A DNA stretch of 64,000 nt, from positions 46,439,505 to 46,503,504 of the forward strand of contig OX439047.1 in NCBI GenBank assembly GCA_949317995.1, read 5' to 3'. The position numbers and the translations under genes were made by a program. Under the pieces are notes generated by a model. It did no database searches. It saw only the letters and a program-made list of their open reading frames with translations, and was not told the DNA's origin. Below are positions 56,701 to 58,699 of this stretch, one piece after another (position 1 is the first letter of the stretch; each line of letters opens with the position of its first letter). Source of the DNA: Acholoe squamosa (taxonomy: Eukaryota; Annelida; Polychaeta; Phyllodocida; Polynoidae).

Positions 56701-58699
56701 ATGTCTCCGCCAACTGCCTTGCATTCTTTTATAAAATATATCTGACATAAGTAATCACATCAGGCATTATGTCATATATTTTGATCGATGAGGGAAAAGG
56801 GACACCCAAGGACCTTGCAATGGTCCCTTTTACGATGTAGATCCATATCGACAATGTGTTAGATGTAAAATGTTGCCATAAACATCTAGTTCAGTCCCTA
56901 TTGTATTTTATGATACAGTCTTAGATATCCTTTTACTAGACATAGGCTAGTTATCGTCTGCAGTGTATATCTGGTTTCACACTAAACAGCTAAAGTAACA
57001 AAATGTATGGTTTATCTCAGAAAACTTTTCTTTCCAAAGATAACACCTTACCCTCATATCATATCGCTATGGAAATAGAGCTGATGAAAGAGGGCAGGAT
57101 GTATCGCAAATTTAGGTTCAAAGGAGAAAATGAGTCATCAAAGATTTCATATCAAATGTTAGATTTGATGATTGATGTACACTGCATTTATTTCACGGTA
57201 AACAGAACAGTAACCAAATAAAAAAAAAACTCTGCATTTCACACACCCATGCCTTTTTTGTTACAATTCCTTTATTGCAGATAAAGTATATACAGTGCAT
57301 GTATTCTTTTTGTAACGTATATCTACAATAAAACTGAGGGAGAAACAGTTATGGGTAACTAGAGATCAGTTTCCCAGACTCCTTAATCTTCCATAATATA
57401 AAACAGCTTTTTTTTCATACCAGGTGTCTAGTATAGGCTGTACAATAGGCACTTATAATTTGCCCAAAAACAAAATGTGTACAAATGTACAATCTTCACC
57501 TCAATTAAAGGATAGAACAGCTTTGCCTCAGATGTTATAAGGCATCTACAAGATGGTATGTTGACATGTCTGTTTGGTGTTGAGACAGACTTAAGTAAGA
57601 GTGAAACTGGTGAACTGGCGGCAAAGTATAATTCACATTACAGTTTTATTATATGGCTAATATTGACGACACTATAGATTAGTACTACTTACACCGTATT
57701 CAAAGGAGGGGTGGAATATGATCCTCGCATATTCAGCGGCGCCATTTTGAAATTTATACAGAGCTAATTAGTTTCGTATTTAGGTATGGTTATTAGAAGT
57801 TTTACTCAAAAAAAGAATGATTGAACTAGTTAAATAATATGTTATGAATTGTTTAAGGTATATCTAAGTGTTAGCACCATGTTAAAAAAGAAGATATTGC
57901 CCTGCGCAAGGAACATTTATATCGAAACTAAAAGTAGCGGCTAGCTCCGTATCACGTGACCTACTTCTGTCGAGCACGCTGTCATGGCAGAAGAAAACAA
58001 ATCAAGATGATCGACACGTTGAAAAACAGTAAATATGGTTGTGTTTCTTGATTTTAAAGCAAATTCATCCCGTAGGGCCATATAACAAATGCAAATGTCC
58101 ACTCCTGTGAATAATTTTCGCATCATATTCACCTCGGTGAGGCTGTCTGCATTTAACTCGGCCTATAAGGCCTTGTTGAATATGGACGCCTCACCTCTGT
58201 GAATATGATGCGAAATTATTCACGGGTCGTGGACATTTGCTTATATATTTTACATAATATTTTCTTAATATAGACACTATGGTTACTTATTCCATTAGAT
58301 ACATTAGATCAATATTGTCAAATCAATATACCAAGCAGGGATGATATTGGTACTTTCGAAGGGTAGGCATGATTCATGAATGCCCTGGAGGGTTGACTCA
58401 CCAGGACAGCATTCATATAGTGAGGAGCAAGGGACTTTATGAATTAATGCAGTGACAACATCTAAAAGGTTAACCCCCTTTTATTTCACAGGTATCAGCA
58501 ACAAAGGAGGCTGAGACCCCACAGGTCATCTTCCTCAGACGTCAGGTGAGAAACTACAGTGACCGACAGATGGCCAGTGTCACCATCGTCTTCTATAGCC
58601 GCCATCTTGGAGAGGGAGGAGTCACTACTCGCTGGTTTCGGCCAGCTCCAAACCAGAACTTACCATATGCCGAGCTCTCCAATAAGCTACCAGCGGAGG
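29743..58699 (+). CDS. Host gene, 5' end: signal-peptide exon and next exon (partial)
   Basis: The first coding exon 29,743-29,811 follows an acceptor at 29,685 (TTTTGCAG) and 57 nt of 5' UTR. The start has a strong context (A at -3, G at +4) and encodes 23 residues with the hydrophobic core LGLASLCLAVLTFSL, ending in phase 0 at CAG|GTAAAG. The next phase-compatible exon is 58,492-58,699 (TTTCACAG acceptor, GTATGA donor), 69 codons plus 1 nt, beginning VSATKEAETPQ. Joined, they give a signal peptide with a plausible cleavage after VSA and then a mature chain with ETPQVIFLRRQVRNYSD and TTRWFRPAP. I do not recognise the family. The intron of about 28.7 kb holds the nested transposons. Joining the two exons is my inference; the gene continues beyond the window or into exons I did not find. 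Confidence 0.5.
29812..32791. other. Intronic or intergenic DNA without recognised features
   Basis: No coding sequence is supported. It lies within the proposed large intron, left of the nested transposons. Confidence 0.35.
32782..32791. repeat. 10-bp target duplication of outer element, left copy
   Basis: ATGCTAGAGC directly precedes the outer element and recurs exactly at 53,718-53,727, directly after its right end. Confidence 0.7.
32800..33965. repeat. Degenerate minisatellite, left arm of outer element
   Basis: Imperfect units of about 85-105 bp are built from TGTGAGCATG, GTCAGTAGTCACAC and GTGACACAT blocks. TGTGTCA and its inverse TGACACA dominate, so both strands look alike. The related right arm is at about 53,390-53,700. 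Confidence 0.75.
33976..34119 (+). promoter_or_regulatory. Promoter-like segment and possible first exon in outer element
   Basis: Two inverted CCAAT boxes (GATTGGTC at about 33,982 and 34,011), a TATA-like TTTATAA at 34,063-34,069, then about 50 bp ending at a consensus donor ACAAG|GTGAGTAG (intron from 34,120). The order and spacing fit an RNA polymerase II promoter with a short non-coding first exon. The matching acceptor could be at 53,236. No transcript evidence. Confidence 0.4.
34875..34880. repeat. 6-bp target duplication of Polinton, left copy
   Basis: TCTGGT immediately precedes the terminal AG of the element and recurs exactly at 53,217-53,222 after its final CT. Polintons characteristically make 6-bp duplications. 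Confidence 0.93.
34881..35272 (+). repeat. Polinton terminal inverted repeat, left
   Basis: It begins AGTAGTATATACATGCAAAC and pairs with 52,825-53,216 inverted. The outer roughly 290 bp differ by only a handful of bases; the inner 100 bp (to ACGCAATACTTATGACTCA) are more diverged with indels. It carries AGGTCATGACCT at 34,927-34,938 and 35,008-35,019, TGACGTCA at 34,998-35,005, CCGGAAGTGACCTA twice and CCAATCAGAG twice. Confidence 0.95.
35335..35340 (-). terminator. Poly(A) signal for the left gene arm
   Basis: AATAAA on the minus strand (TTTATT on plus), about 80 nt past the last stop codon of the minus-strand block and next to the TIR. It probably ends the leftmost transcripts. Confidence 0.45.
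35418..35732 (-). CDS. Small acidic coiled-coil protein, Polinton orphan
   Basis: 104 residues from the ATG at 35,732, which overlaps the protease stop by the arrangement ATGA. An upstream in-frame ATG at 35,843 would give 141 residues but overlap the protease by 115 nt, so I prefer the internal start. The chain is mostly helical by composition, with Leu/Ile/Met heptads from about residue 25 to 80 (VIDKILIIMAELMDKVVALEE...), and ends in a short Ser/Pro and Cys-containing tail. No domain recognised. It could be a virion or assembly accessory factor; this is inference from its position beside protease and capsid genes. AATAAA lies downstream at 35,335. Confidence 0.6.
   Translation of the reverse strand: MNFEMSPEEVAVKADVSNLLVKGKVKRELDVIDGLQSTAEVIDKILIIMAELMDKVVALEENDIGRKALKDLMERMRALEDRSQSPTPAKTGCSWYCNKNSFSI
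35729..36193 (-). CDS. PRO: Adenain-type cysteine protease (PRO)
   Basis: 154 residues. Seen: His52 in QHWVAFYV, Asp68 in YFDPYG, Gln99 in RKQVQNFYAK and Cys106 in TCGAHC. These match, in order and spacing, the His-Asp/Glu-Gln-Cys catalytic set of the adenovirus maturation protease family (C5). The length is somewhat below that of adenoviral adenain. Known role: cleaves capsid and core precursors during virion maturation. It sits 7 bp after the major capsid gene and overlaps the next gene by four bases (ATGA), so the capsid, protease and coiled-coil genes may share a transcript. All catalytic residues are intact. Confidence 0.93.
   Translation of the reverse strand: MRTSDITGALGNHPHTRRFYLGTFASNQCPKKPIPSTCFVSNTDPSSKPGQHWVAFYVSHNGNVFYFDPYGLPPFTIYHQRFMQKSSDGHGSFSRKQVQNFYAKTCGAHCINFLIETCRTKDPHHTVKRFSQVPFNLMDKIVRPFLRKREKKRQ
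36201..37517 (-). CDS. MCP: Major capsid protein, double jelly-roll
   Basis: 438 residues. Its length, position between penton/core genes and protease, and conserved segments fit Polinton hexon-like major capsid proteins. The segments are a Tyr-Thr-Asp-Leu stretch near residue 60, an APVNNLAHALFASCQLLINGE region near 87-107, and a C-terminal NNIQLTADCLPVTDY motif. No signal peptide or membrane segment; predicted mostly beta. Known: such proteins form trimeric pseudo-hexameric capsomers of icosahedral virions. The start ATG at 37,517 lies 2 bp after the upstream stop, so the block is very compact. The frame is complete, which is unusual for an old genomic copy. Confidence 0.9.
   Translation of the reverse strand: MSLLHPKGQVCAVGELDLHALPVTQKDILKCQKITKTTNNALTPHTESFDFTFEPSNLYTDLSETELYMELEAVAADGTTHLAVGIEAAPVNNLAHALFASCQLLINGEKVTGNNEDYGLKAYILDTICCNKEDKETRLKGCQKYMKDTCGHMEARAGENAGWTARRAEFSARNKHALVMKPHLDLIKQCKVLPPNCEIKFIFEKNQPNYYMMQAADQNYWVKITKAEMTLLQKCVDDEVVKTHVSSVRNPHWGPFNYHIARCKVTKHTLDGGSQDYSWTQPDTTQIPTRIVLCMIKETAAAGTKTENPFNCRHFNVKEICVRYDDQKFELKTDFETGNCIRAYSQMFIDSGLSALGQDCGITLEDFKDGYSFFVFDLTPDRAPEDSRINLIKQGKLGISLRFAAPTTHAISAVLCSFYDNNIQLTADCLPVTDYHMN
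37520..37990 (-). CDS. Basic pX/mu-like virion protein with amphipathic segment
   Basis: 156 residues, strongly basic. It has a Gly/Arg/Tyr-rich N-terminus, a central amphipathic, Ala/Gly/Leu-rich helix-forming region (GLGSLIGGLLRGAVPLL and the following KSAGKALLTTGAG), and an Arg/Gly-rich tail (KRRATGKRGGRKGQRGRGRG). This layout resembles adenovirus pX/pVI-type minor core or membrane-active proteins and similar small adintovirus proteins. It probably binds DNA or disrupts membranes during entry; inferred from composition. It lies between penton and major capsid genes with gaps of 12 and 2 bp. Confidence 0.75.
   Translation of the reverse strand: MLHYYGTPPYLAPRGQYAEYYRKSQFGNGALPAYGGRGRQRGHGLGSLIGGLLRGAVPLLSKIGRSAAKSAGKALLTTGAGVLSDVVTGKGFKKSVVRRSKATGKNLLKRAASSAQGYIKGTSEPPPVKRRATGKRGGRKGQRGRGRGQARGRTLF
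38003..39340 (-). CDS. mCP: Penton-like minor capsid protein
   Basis: 445 residues from the ATG at 39,340 (MAFTLTLPSNSSM); an upstream ATG at 39,367 would add 9 residues inside the integrase gene. The N-terminal LPSNSSMNVFPDNTL and the following ECALQEITCPTTWYNV, plus the C-terminal YSDIVKHSLVGDSKAPLLR and FRQIGIYLRDKTG, are hallmarks of the single jelly-roll minor capsid of Polintons. Between them, residues about 90-230 form a low-complexity insert rich in Ser/Thr/Pro and then Glu (EKEEKEEEEAEGE), probably surface exposed. Known role: pentameric vertex capsomer. The 5' end overlaps the integrase stop by 16 bp. Confidence 0.88.
   Translation of the reverse strand: MAFTLTLPSNSSMNVFPDNTLTSYNTILAEYINSPTQLECALQEITCPTTWYNVKEEPILLVQGENDLTNNLRSVVALLNKRRREFFPLEKPGAHSVFSRASSSTSNLSAQSALKRGVKITKNLRHVNPVGSTETIPPAGPASESPPTPAAATETPSGGFTSNQPTPEKEEKEEEEAEGERDTAGREKREISSAVAEVMSMDDREKRSLSFFEEKAVFTDSANVSPLSPSQLQAVKICTRFKEISRYLSKYYFKEGSIYNMFALEGVNLESNSELIGYLNRTINKLQSMLVRKLRNYRKNNKATVFHYNKYTMKSVVSLPPGVVMQLPENLGKQLGFDGSVFLSGKTQSPYVVDLQFKSRCAFVYSDIVKHSLVGDSKAPLLRQININRYNGDMQTISFQNLIYLPVTKTTFRQIGIYLRDKTGEPIPFESGSVSVVLAFRPLQG
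39325..40404 (-). CDS. INT: Retroviral-type integrase with C-terminal chromodomain (INT)
   Basis: 359 residues. The rve catalytic core shows Asp79 (WQLDLIDM), Asp139 (QTDKGKEF) and Glu174 (ALAERFNSTLQGK), the D-D-E triad with 34 residues between the last two. The N-terminal region (1-70) is basic. A chromodomain-like module closes the protein (about 319-352: YNIEKIVKYRGKG...ALIKWKGYG...NSWEP). Known: Polinton integrase inserts the linear element with a 6-bp target duplication; chromodomains can direct insertion to methylated histone tails. The triad is intact. It overlaps its neighbours at both ends (19 bp upstream, 16 bp downstream). Confidence 0.95.
   Translation of the reverse strand: MAHKALKKDVLRFYTDPKQPGSFTSVSKLQRHHFKKTKKKNIEQALEDVDAYTRHKPYKRRFPRRKTQTWGIDKQWQLDLIDMREFSKENKGYQYILAGIDVFSRYGFGQPVKSKRADDVTEAFKKMSKERKPQQIQTDKGKEFVNKIFKKHCEDQKINFFTGENDDVKCALAERFNSTLQGKMWRCFSHFNNYKWVDLLPDLVKSYNLTYHKTLGAAPSDINKDNSEVLFYRLYDQPQKKKVPVLQLKRKNQVRMLKTKKTFNRGYEPNWTEEIYTVDNISPKGYHLKDLLGEEIKGSFYEPEVQKVQVRHGRRYNIEKIVKYRGKGKKREALIKWKGYGDKFNSWEPVKNINKWRLP
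40386..41342 (-). CDS. Conserved Polinton protein with acidic middle and basic tail
   Basis: 318 residues. N-terminal third is helical and Lys/Gln-rich (to about 105). It is followed by an Ala-run (GAAAAAAGG), a strongly acidic stretch (DTDDGDDDAD, then DDLDGDS), and a conserved-looking segment (YRTTAKNLYRELSRHG, WNRDGEIYVNGERVPGTDITDLL). The tail is basic with nuclear-localisation-like KKRK. The W..DGE...NGE.VPGTDI.DLL block recurs, to my knowledge, in proteins of many invertebrate Polintons and adintoviruses, but its function is unassigned. A scaffold or core role is plausible from its place between integrase and small virion genes. Confidence 0.7.
   Translation of the reverse strand: MSYSRMALVRADLVPREKKSSFVSTSSPPQPGPSVQDQYYSTQLLREGLTPDSSLVQVLNHLQSKAHEVLNSPNLKLKEKLRQYNQLMIKSGILTKKAKALGQRREGPYFGRAVGQGPAGAAAAAAGGVNNSLEDTDDGDDDADHTFTETRDDPPLFDDLDGDSVDEFKGEEGFKPRARDNTEGMDADIKERIPASYRTTAKNLYRELSRHGSQILNWNRDGEIYVNGERVPGTDITDLLAFAARPKSLKKDQPKGSQVFMRAVKRLNPTLKFVKNKSAFAGHSPSFAASPLKRASPIKKRKVSQKGTGRKFIWRTRL
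41350..41715 (-). CDS. Small basic protein with C-terminal hydrophobic helix
   Basis: 121 residues. A helical, Lys-rich body (residues about 10-95, with CSSAECSHIIKGLSDEVIRLM) is followed by GGFLGTILGLALPLITGLIG and a short Arg-Arg end. Small proteins with this body and a GGF-plus-hydrophobic C-terminus are common in animal Polintons and adintoviruses, where a virion core or membrane-active role has been suggested. The gap to the ATPase gene is 1 bp and to the next gene 7 bp. No catalytic motif. Function inferred. Confidence 0.75.
   Translation of the reverse strand: MVTKRSPSGGKFKTIRKHYHLLKHISKCSSAECSHIIKGLSDEVIRLMSQICVNVMNKNLLRNESDAVKRLSPYKKELKSVTRHKATVKQKRKTFEQKGGFLGTILGLALPLITGLIGARR
41717..42406 (-). 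CDS. ATP: FtsK/HerA-type genome-packaging ATPase (ATP)
   Basis: 229 residues from the ATG at 42,406 (MDHKEKEIFF). The open frame extends upstream only through non-ATG codons. Walker A GPTSCGKS at residues 24-31, Walker B LVVIDDLM at about 95-102, and a polar FVTQNLF motif near 130 that fits sensor 1. This is the A32-like packaging ATPase shared by Polintons, virophages and large DNA viruses, which translocates DNA into preformed capsids. It sits 13 bp after the death-domain gene and 1 bp before the next gene. All nucleotide-binding motifs are intact. Confidence 0.93.
   Translation of the reverse strand: MDHKEKEIFFDPRLQSPFTMIIAGPTSCGKSQLVFKLIKGVDELVTPKIHDIYYCYSQWQDGFDEMVKLGVKFNKGLLSEDFLFEDERDVTKHGLVVIDDLMDPEYVPTIMKLFTVGSHHRSLSVIFVTQNLFFNNPAFRTLSLNAHYLVVFKNPRDMSQIGHISKQAFPGQKSFLTEVYNSETKEKHSYILLDFKQSTPNELRVRNSITTPWNTLVFIPRASASKRKR
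42420..43049 (-). CDS. Tandem death-domain protein (cargo)
   Basis: 209 residues from the ATG at 43,049. Two death-fold modules are visible. The first is about residues 5-82, with YPRLGVYLGL, an ISWSRK tryptophan and RHALSDIGRYDLTDYC. The second is about 108-195, with LADKFEKLDWRKLGTQLGM, VFEVLMVWKY and LIASLYNMGLSNVALYVE. The W-(R/K)-x-L-(G)...LG, mid-helix Trp and terminal L..AL...G...A pattern is the death-domain signature of FADD, MyD88 and similar adaptors. No kinase, caspase, TIR or membrane segment is attached. Known: death domains drive apoptosis and innate signalling through homotypic assembly. In an element these modules could block or redirect such signalling, like viral FLIPs; inference. 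It heads the compact minus-strand block. Confidence 0.8.
   Translation of the reverse strand: MEFHLSDELLFKVSEKISEKDYPRLGVYLGLRLSLMDYMEKIPSLRSMGREMLISWSRKNVRCKWMVLRHALSDIGRYDLTDYCRWYMGYYNVVDHCEIPPEQWKVDTLFVNLADKFEKLDWRKLGTQLGMRDNELNLISTPVPGKKGVTNPVFEVLMVWKYREISHPSCLIASLYNMGLSNVALYVEGLNKGSTGLKEDEVAPLVTLV
43143..43412. repeat. (GGGTA)n and (TACCC)n inverted minisatellites
   Basis: About ten GGGTA units from 43,143, degrading to GTGGGTAG variants up to 43,250, then a GC-rich spacer with C-runs, then about eight TACCC units (43,349-43,386) trailing into TATTC repeats. The two arrays are inverted to each other, so a stem of about 40 bp with a 160-nt loop could form, and the G-rich strand could form quadruplexes. 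It separates the orphan genes from the structural block. Confidence 0.85.
43485..44108 (-). CDS. Orphan protein, Polinton cargo
   Basis: 207 residues, Cys/His-containing and basic in the middle (residues about 70-110, FTSKDRKTLRKMVLSHNL...). A largely helical central part is followed by a hydrophobic stretch near the C-terminus (VWFYLAMWCTQLISL). No family recognised. An intron-like stretch lies inside: on the minus strand GTGAGG at about 44,041 and TTGCTCTTCTATTTGTTTCAG ending at about 43,994, some 47 bp apart, but removing it would shift the frame. The C-terminal 60 codons are also open in another frame. Reality and extent are less certain than for the neighbours. Confidence 0.45.
   Translation of the reverse strand: MSRYSLQRVLEQRHPDDTQVLTYVRERNEIICCSSICFRCVCKYLKECVLHRKKLYLVFSSVQSSFTSKDRKTLRKMVLSHNLSKFSAVETLGYALKHGRKGKGPLKNPFHVEALKAAEEHHAKENPRLLNQRLHFFMSILELLAECLETKTLFSSCPIFHIPSSSLDRFSVEEKEKVWFYLAMWCTQLISLTHCFHHNQLALHSTS
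44345..45001 (-). CDS. Orphan protein with possible nuclease-like C-terminus
   Basis: 218 residues, first gene of the minus-strand arm. The N-terminal half has scattered Cys. The C-terminal 90 residues (IDSTMVKALIKATLLHPDKI, then a Phe...IGHN stretch with His, then VVRVITEI and LKVVTAYPV) faintly recall the beta-rich ending of BECR-fold RNases such as bacterial polymorphic-toxin domains, where a VxTAYP-like strand ends the domain. That link is weak and from pattern only. No signal peptide. It diverges from the SIM-protein gene across a shared 400-bp intergenic region. Confidence 0.55.
   Translation of the reverse strand: MANFCPLPLSLTVGHKRRQEVFISDIRRGVEEGKVWAVWKFCPENLNRDLYIPPNCNFKQCFLHNQTTALVPGGPSVKKLISENGESFFSGVLLGHGAMVHLMSRHSISSGSSKKFISDRQKPFFLRDQPLGGGPGNSVFIDSTMVKALIKATLLHPDKITHSLGSKIFYERGFRTEIGHNYHGCCHVVRVITEITASHEKGQLKVVTAYPVSNFWSS
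45002..45399. promoter_or_regulatory. Divergent promoter region of the two Polinton arms
   Basis: It separates the minus-strand arm (start 45,001) from the plus-strand arm (start 45,400). A TATAAAG at 45,282-45,288 points right and would place transcription start near 45,313, about 90 nt before the ATG at 45,400. For the left direction I see no clear TATA box. Short direct repeats GAACGTT occur at about 45,097-45,118. Confidence 0.45.
45400..46803 (+). CDS. Nuclear protein with three SUMO-interaction motifs
   Basis: 467 residues from the ATG at 45,400 (MPGRMKTGL); the open frame extends upstream only by a TTG codon. The N-terminal half is Pro/Ser/Thr-rich and disordered. It contains VIDLT at residues 141-145 (45,820), VVDLT at 156-160 (45,865) and VIDLT at 177-181 (45,928). 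Each is a canonical SUMO-interaction motif and each is followed within four residues by Ser/Thr-Pro. A basic cluster KKKRQKR at about 217-223 fits a nuclear signal. The ordered C-terminal domain (about 300-467), with IEIYREPSIRGVCLRTYL and LNLEAREFRNLVDQI, weakly recalls PC4-type ssDNA-binding folds. It lies next to polB and may act in nuclear replication or counter SUMO-dependent restriction; inference. Confidence 0.75.
   Translation: MPGRMKTGLSVRRGGAKKLAPLTFTTSKQTVEKASGIAPPPTSPASPDKPPATPARLPTEVPDAGEQEAALAALHGEITDFLDRVRDRSPQEAGDGDFDIREYINPPAPLNYQPPTETPTSASYSPVTPEEPSPQVSPIKVIDLTTSSPAVKPIEVVDLTQGTPSPAHRGGYSQVEVIDLTGPSPLYSLPAPVEELLLKSPPEKRNCSSEKEGEPKKKRQKRAYHKKTPVSTPASDSSATSSYGAEPIGSVPGVPSPKDKSHRQKFGEGTAPSSSSKLVGFRSVPLVVKKWPARFGFQEKSPAPNQVFYPEGDNNACIEIYREPSIRGVCLRTYLDKPYERCLNLEAREFRNLVDQIECILGKYKELHRLAALGERKVDNLLLSLNQDCTDPSGGRAMVLVNLYKGTPKVHIGTTSYVEEMNASVSSSFRMPPSATHCGHTVSPFILEDIKSRVGPFLDETTDFYSG
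47037..51176 (+). CDS. POLB: Protein-primed-type family B DNA polymerase (POLB)
   Basis: 1380 residues from the ATG at 47,037, after an A-rich run; upstream codons in the frame lack ATG. The stop codon TAA is at 51,177-51,179. Exonuclease motifs: FDFES (Asp419/Glu421), FNSGKYD (Asn557/Asp562) and YYNNLD. Polymerase motifs: A, DANSLYL at 797-803; B, KLLGNGSYGK at 1103-1112; C, MDTDS at 1202-1206. Upstream of the exonuclease are a Cys-pair region near residues 14-40, an OTU-like pair of DNLCFFRCL (Cys249) and RNHVSLI (His337), and a C2H2-like finger (353-376). Between motifs A and B lies HGCYWHGHIC (883-892), resembling Vsr endonucleases. All catalytic acidic residues are present. Known: replicates linear elements from their ends, primed by protein. 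Confidence 0.95.
51238..51650. repeat. 81-bp iteron-like tandem repeats
   Basis: The word CATAGAAAACAGTGTTAAA starts at 51,278, 51,359, 51,440, 51,521 and 51,602: four exact 81-bp steps. Each unit also contains interlocked palindromes of AAATGTTCATTTGAACAA and TTGTTCAAATGAACATTT. Units are nearly identical, so the array is young or actively homogenised. It lies between polB and the terminal gene. Non-coding; an origin, enhancer or transcription-end role is possible. Confidence 0.92.
51657..51662 (+). terminator. Possible poly(A) signal for polB transcript
   Basis: AATAAA is the first clear signal after the polB stop, about 480 nt downstream and past the 81-bp array. If used, the array would be part of the polB 3' UTR. 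Confidence 0.3.
51910..52782 (+). CDS. Cys-rich orphan protein at right end of Polinton
   Basis: 290 residues, ATG at 51,910. More than twenty cysteines, many paired (CGCS, CMYYC, CQCNC, CFTC, CFCSIC, CKYC). The last 25 residues, with CFCSIC and CKYC, could form a zinc ribbon. No signal peptide or membrane segment, no family recognised. Codon choice is more A/T-rich than in the other genes of the element, hinting at a separate origin or late gain. It is the last gene before the right TIR. AATAAA at 52,781-52,786 overlaps the TAA stop codon. Probably an accessory or host-interaction factor; inferred only from position and lack of homology. Confidence 0.7.
   Translation: MESLEAMLVEQTTETPPYDYYMRPVLQSVASYNQASSITPDNDISSVACGCSENFFWEIIPAENIGYFRGAEPDTVDHCITSVKMYKYFSSAFWDAYRNCMYYCRVKKVNLIMHDWCIGVYQLHTEPGCPRHYTRYTLGSVRKFALTLQELECNPIVGVFCQCNCKLEVSAIAKTICFTCLQVSLELHALSIPGVKNHFSFEVNFKDGFLSGLLPGPKNSQTYFLAQALFEHAISNIAKLNSYCFHNTWKTSLTGQSWYQASKFTHNKCFCSICARPGNGKSVFICKYCV
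52781..52786 (+). terminator. Poly(A) signal overlapping stop codon
   Basis: AATAAA shares its first two bases with the TAA stop of the Cys-rich gene; a second AATAAA follows near 52,809. This gives a very short 3' UTR ending at the TIR. Confidence 0.5.
52825..53216 (-). repeat. Polinton terminal inverted repeat, right
   Basis: Inverted copy of 34,881-35,272, ending ...GCATGTATATACTACT. It carries AGGTCATGACCT at 53,078-53,089 and 53,159-53,170, TGACGTCA, ACTTCCGGT twice and CTGATTGGT twice. Confidence 0.95.
53217..53222. repeat. 6-bp target duplication of Polinton, right copy
   Basis: TCTGGT, identical to 34,875-34,880. Confidence 0.93.
53237..53370 (+). other. Possible terminal exon of a passenger transcript in outer element
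   Basis: It follows an acceptor TCTTGACAG at 53,236. It contains a 27-codon frame from ATG 53,241, an overlapping ATG in strong context (CAACCATGG, 53,266), stops, and AATAAA at 53,345-53,350. Together with the promoter and donor at 33,976-34,120 it would make a two-exon transcript whose original intron was about 0.8 kb before the Polinton landed in it. Very little coding capacity; possibly a non-coding RNA. Prediction from signals only. Confidence 0.3.
53390..53700. repeat. Degenerate minisatellite, right arm of outer element
   Basis: Units with ACACATG.GTCA and TATG.GTGAG, of the same word type as the left arm at 32,800-33,965. It ends just before the inverted terminus GACACCAATTTGCTGGG. 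Confidence 0.7.
53718..53727. repeat. 10-bp target duplication of outer element, right copy
   Basis: ATGCTAGAGC, identical to 32,782-32,791. Confidence 0.7.
53728..58090. other. Intron-like DNA without recognised genes
   Basis: AT-rich apart from about 54,200-54,500. No protein-like frame is supported. A minus-strand TATAAAAG with an initiator-like TCAGTG sits at 54,340-54,309. Confidence 0.35.
54309..54340 (-). promoter_or_regulatory. Candidate minus-strand core promoter
   Basis: TATAAAAG on the minus strand (54,340-54,333) with an initiator-like TCAGTG about 27 nt downstream, in a locally GC-rich island. No gene is recognised downstream on that strand. Confidence 0.25.
58091..58240. repeat. 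150-bp foldback (near-perfect hairpin)
   Basis: 58,091-58,143 (GCAAATGTCCAC ... GAATAAT.TTCGCATCATATTCAC ... GGTGAGGC) is inverted at 58,188-58,240 with few mismatches. A shorter palindrome GGCCTATAAGGCC lies at the centre. It lies about 250 bp upstream of the 58,492 exon. Confidence 0.85.
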
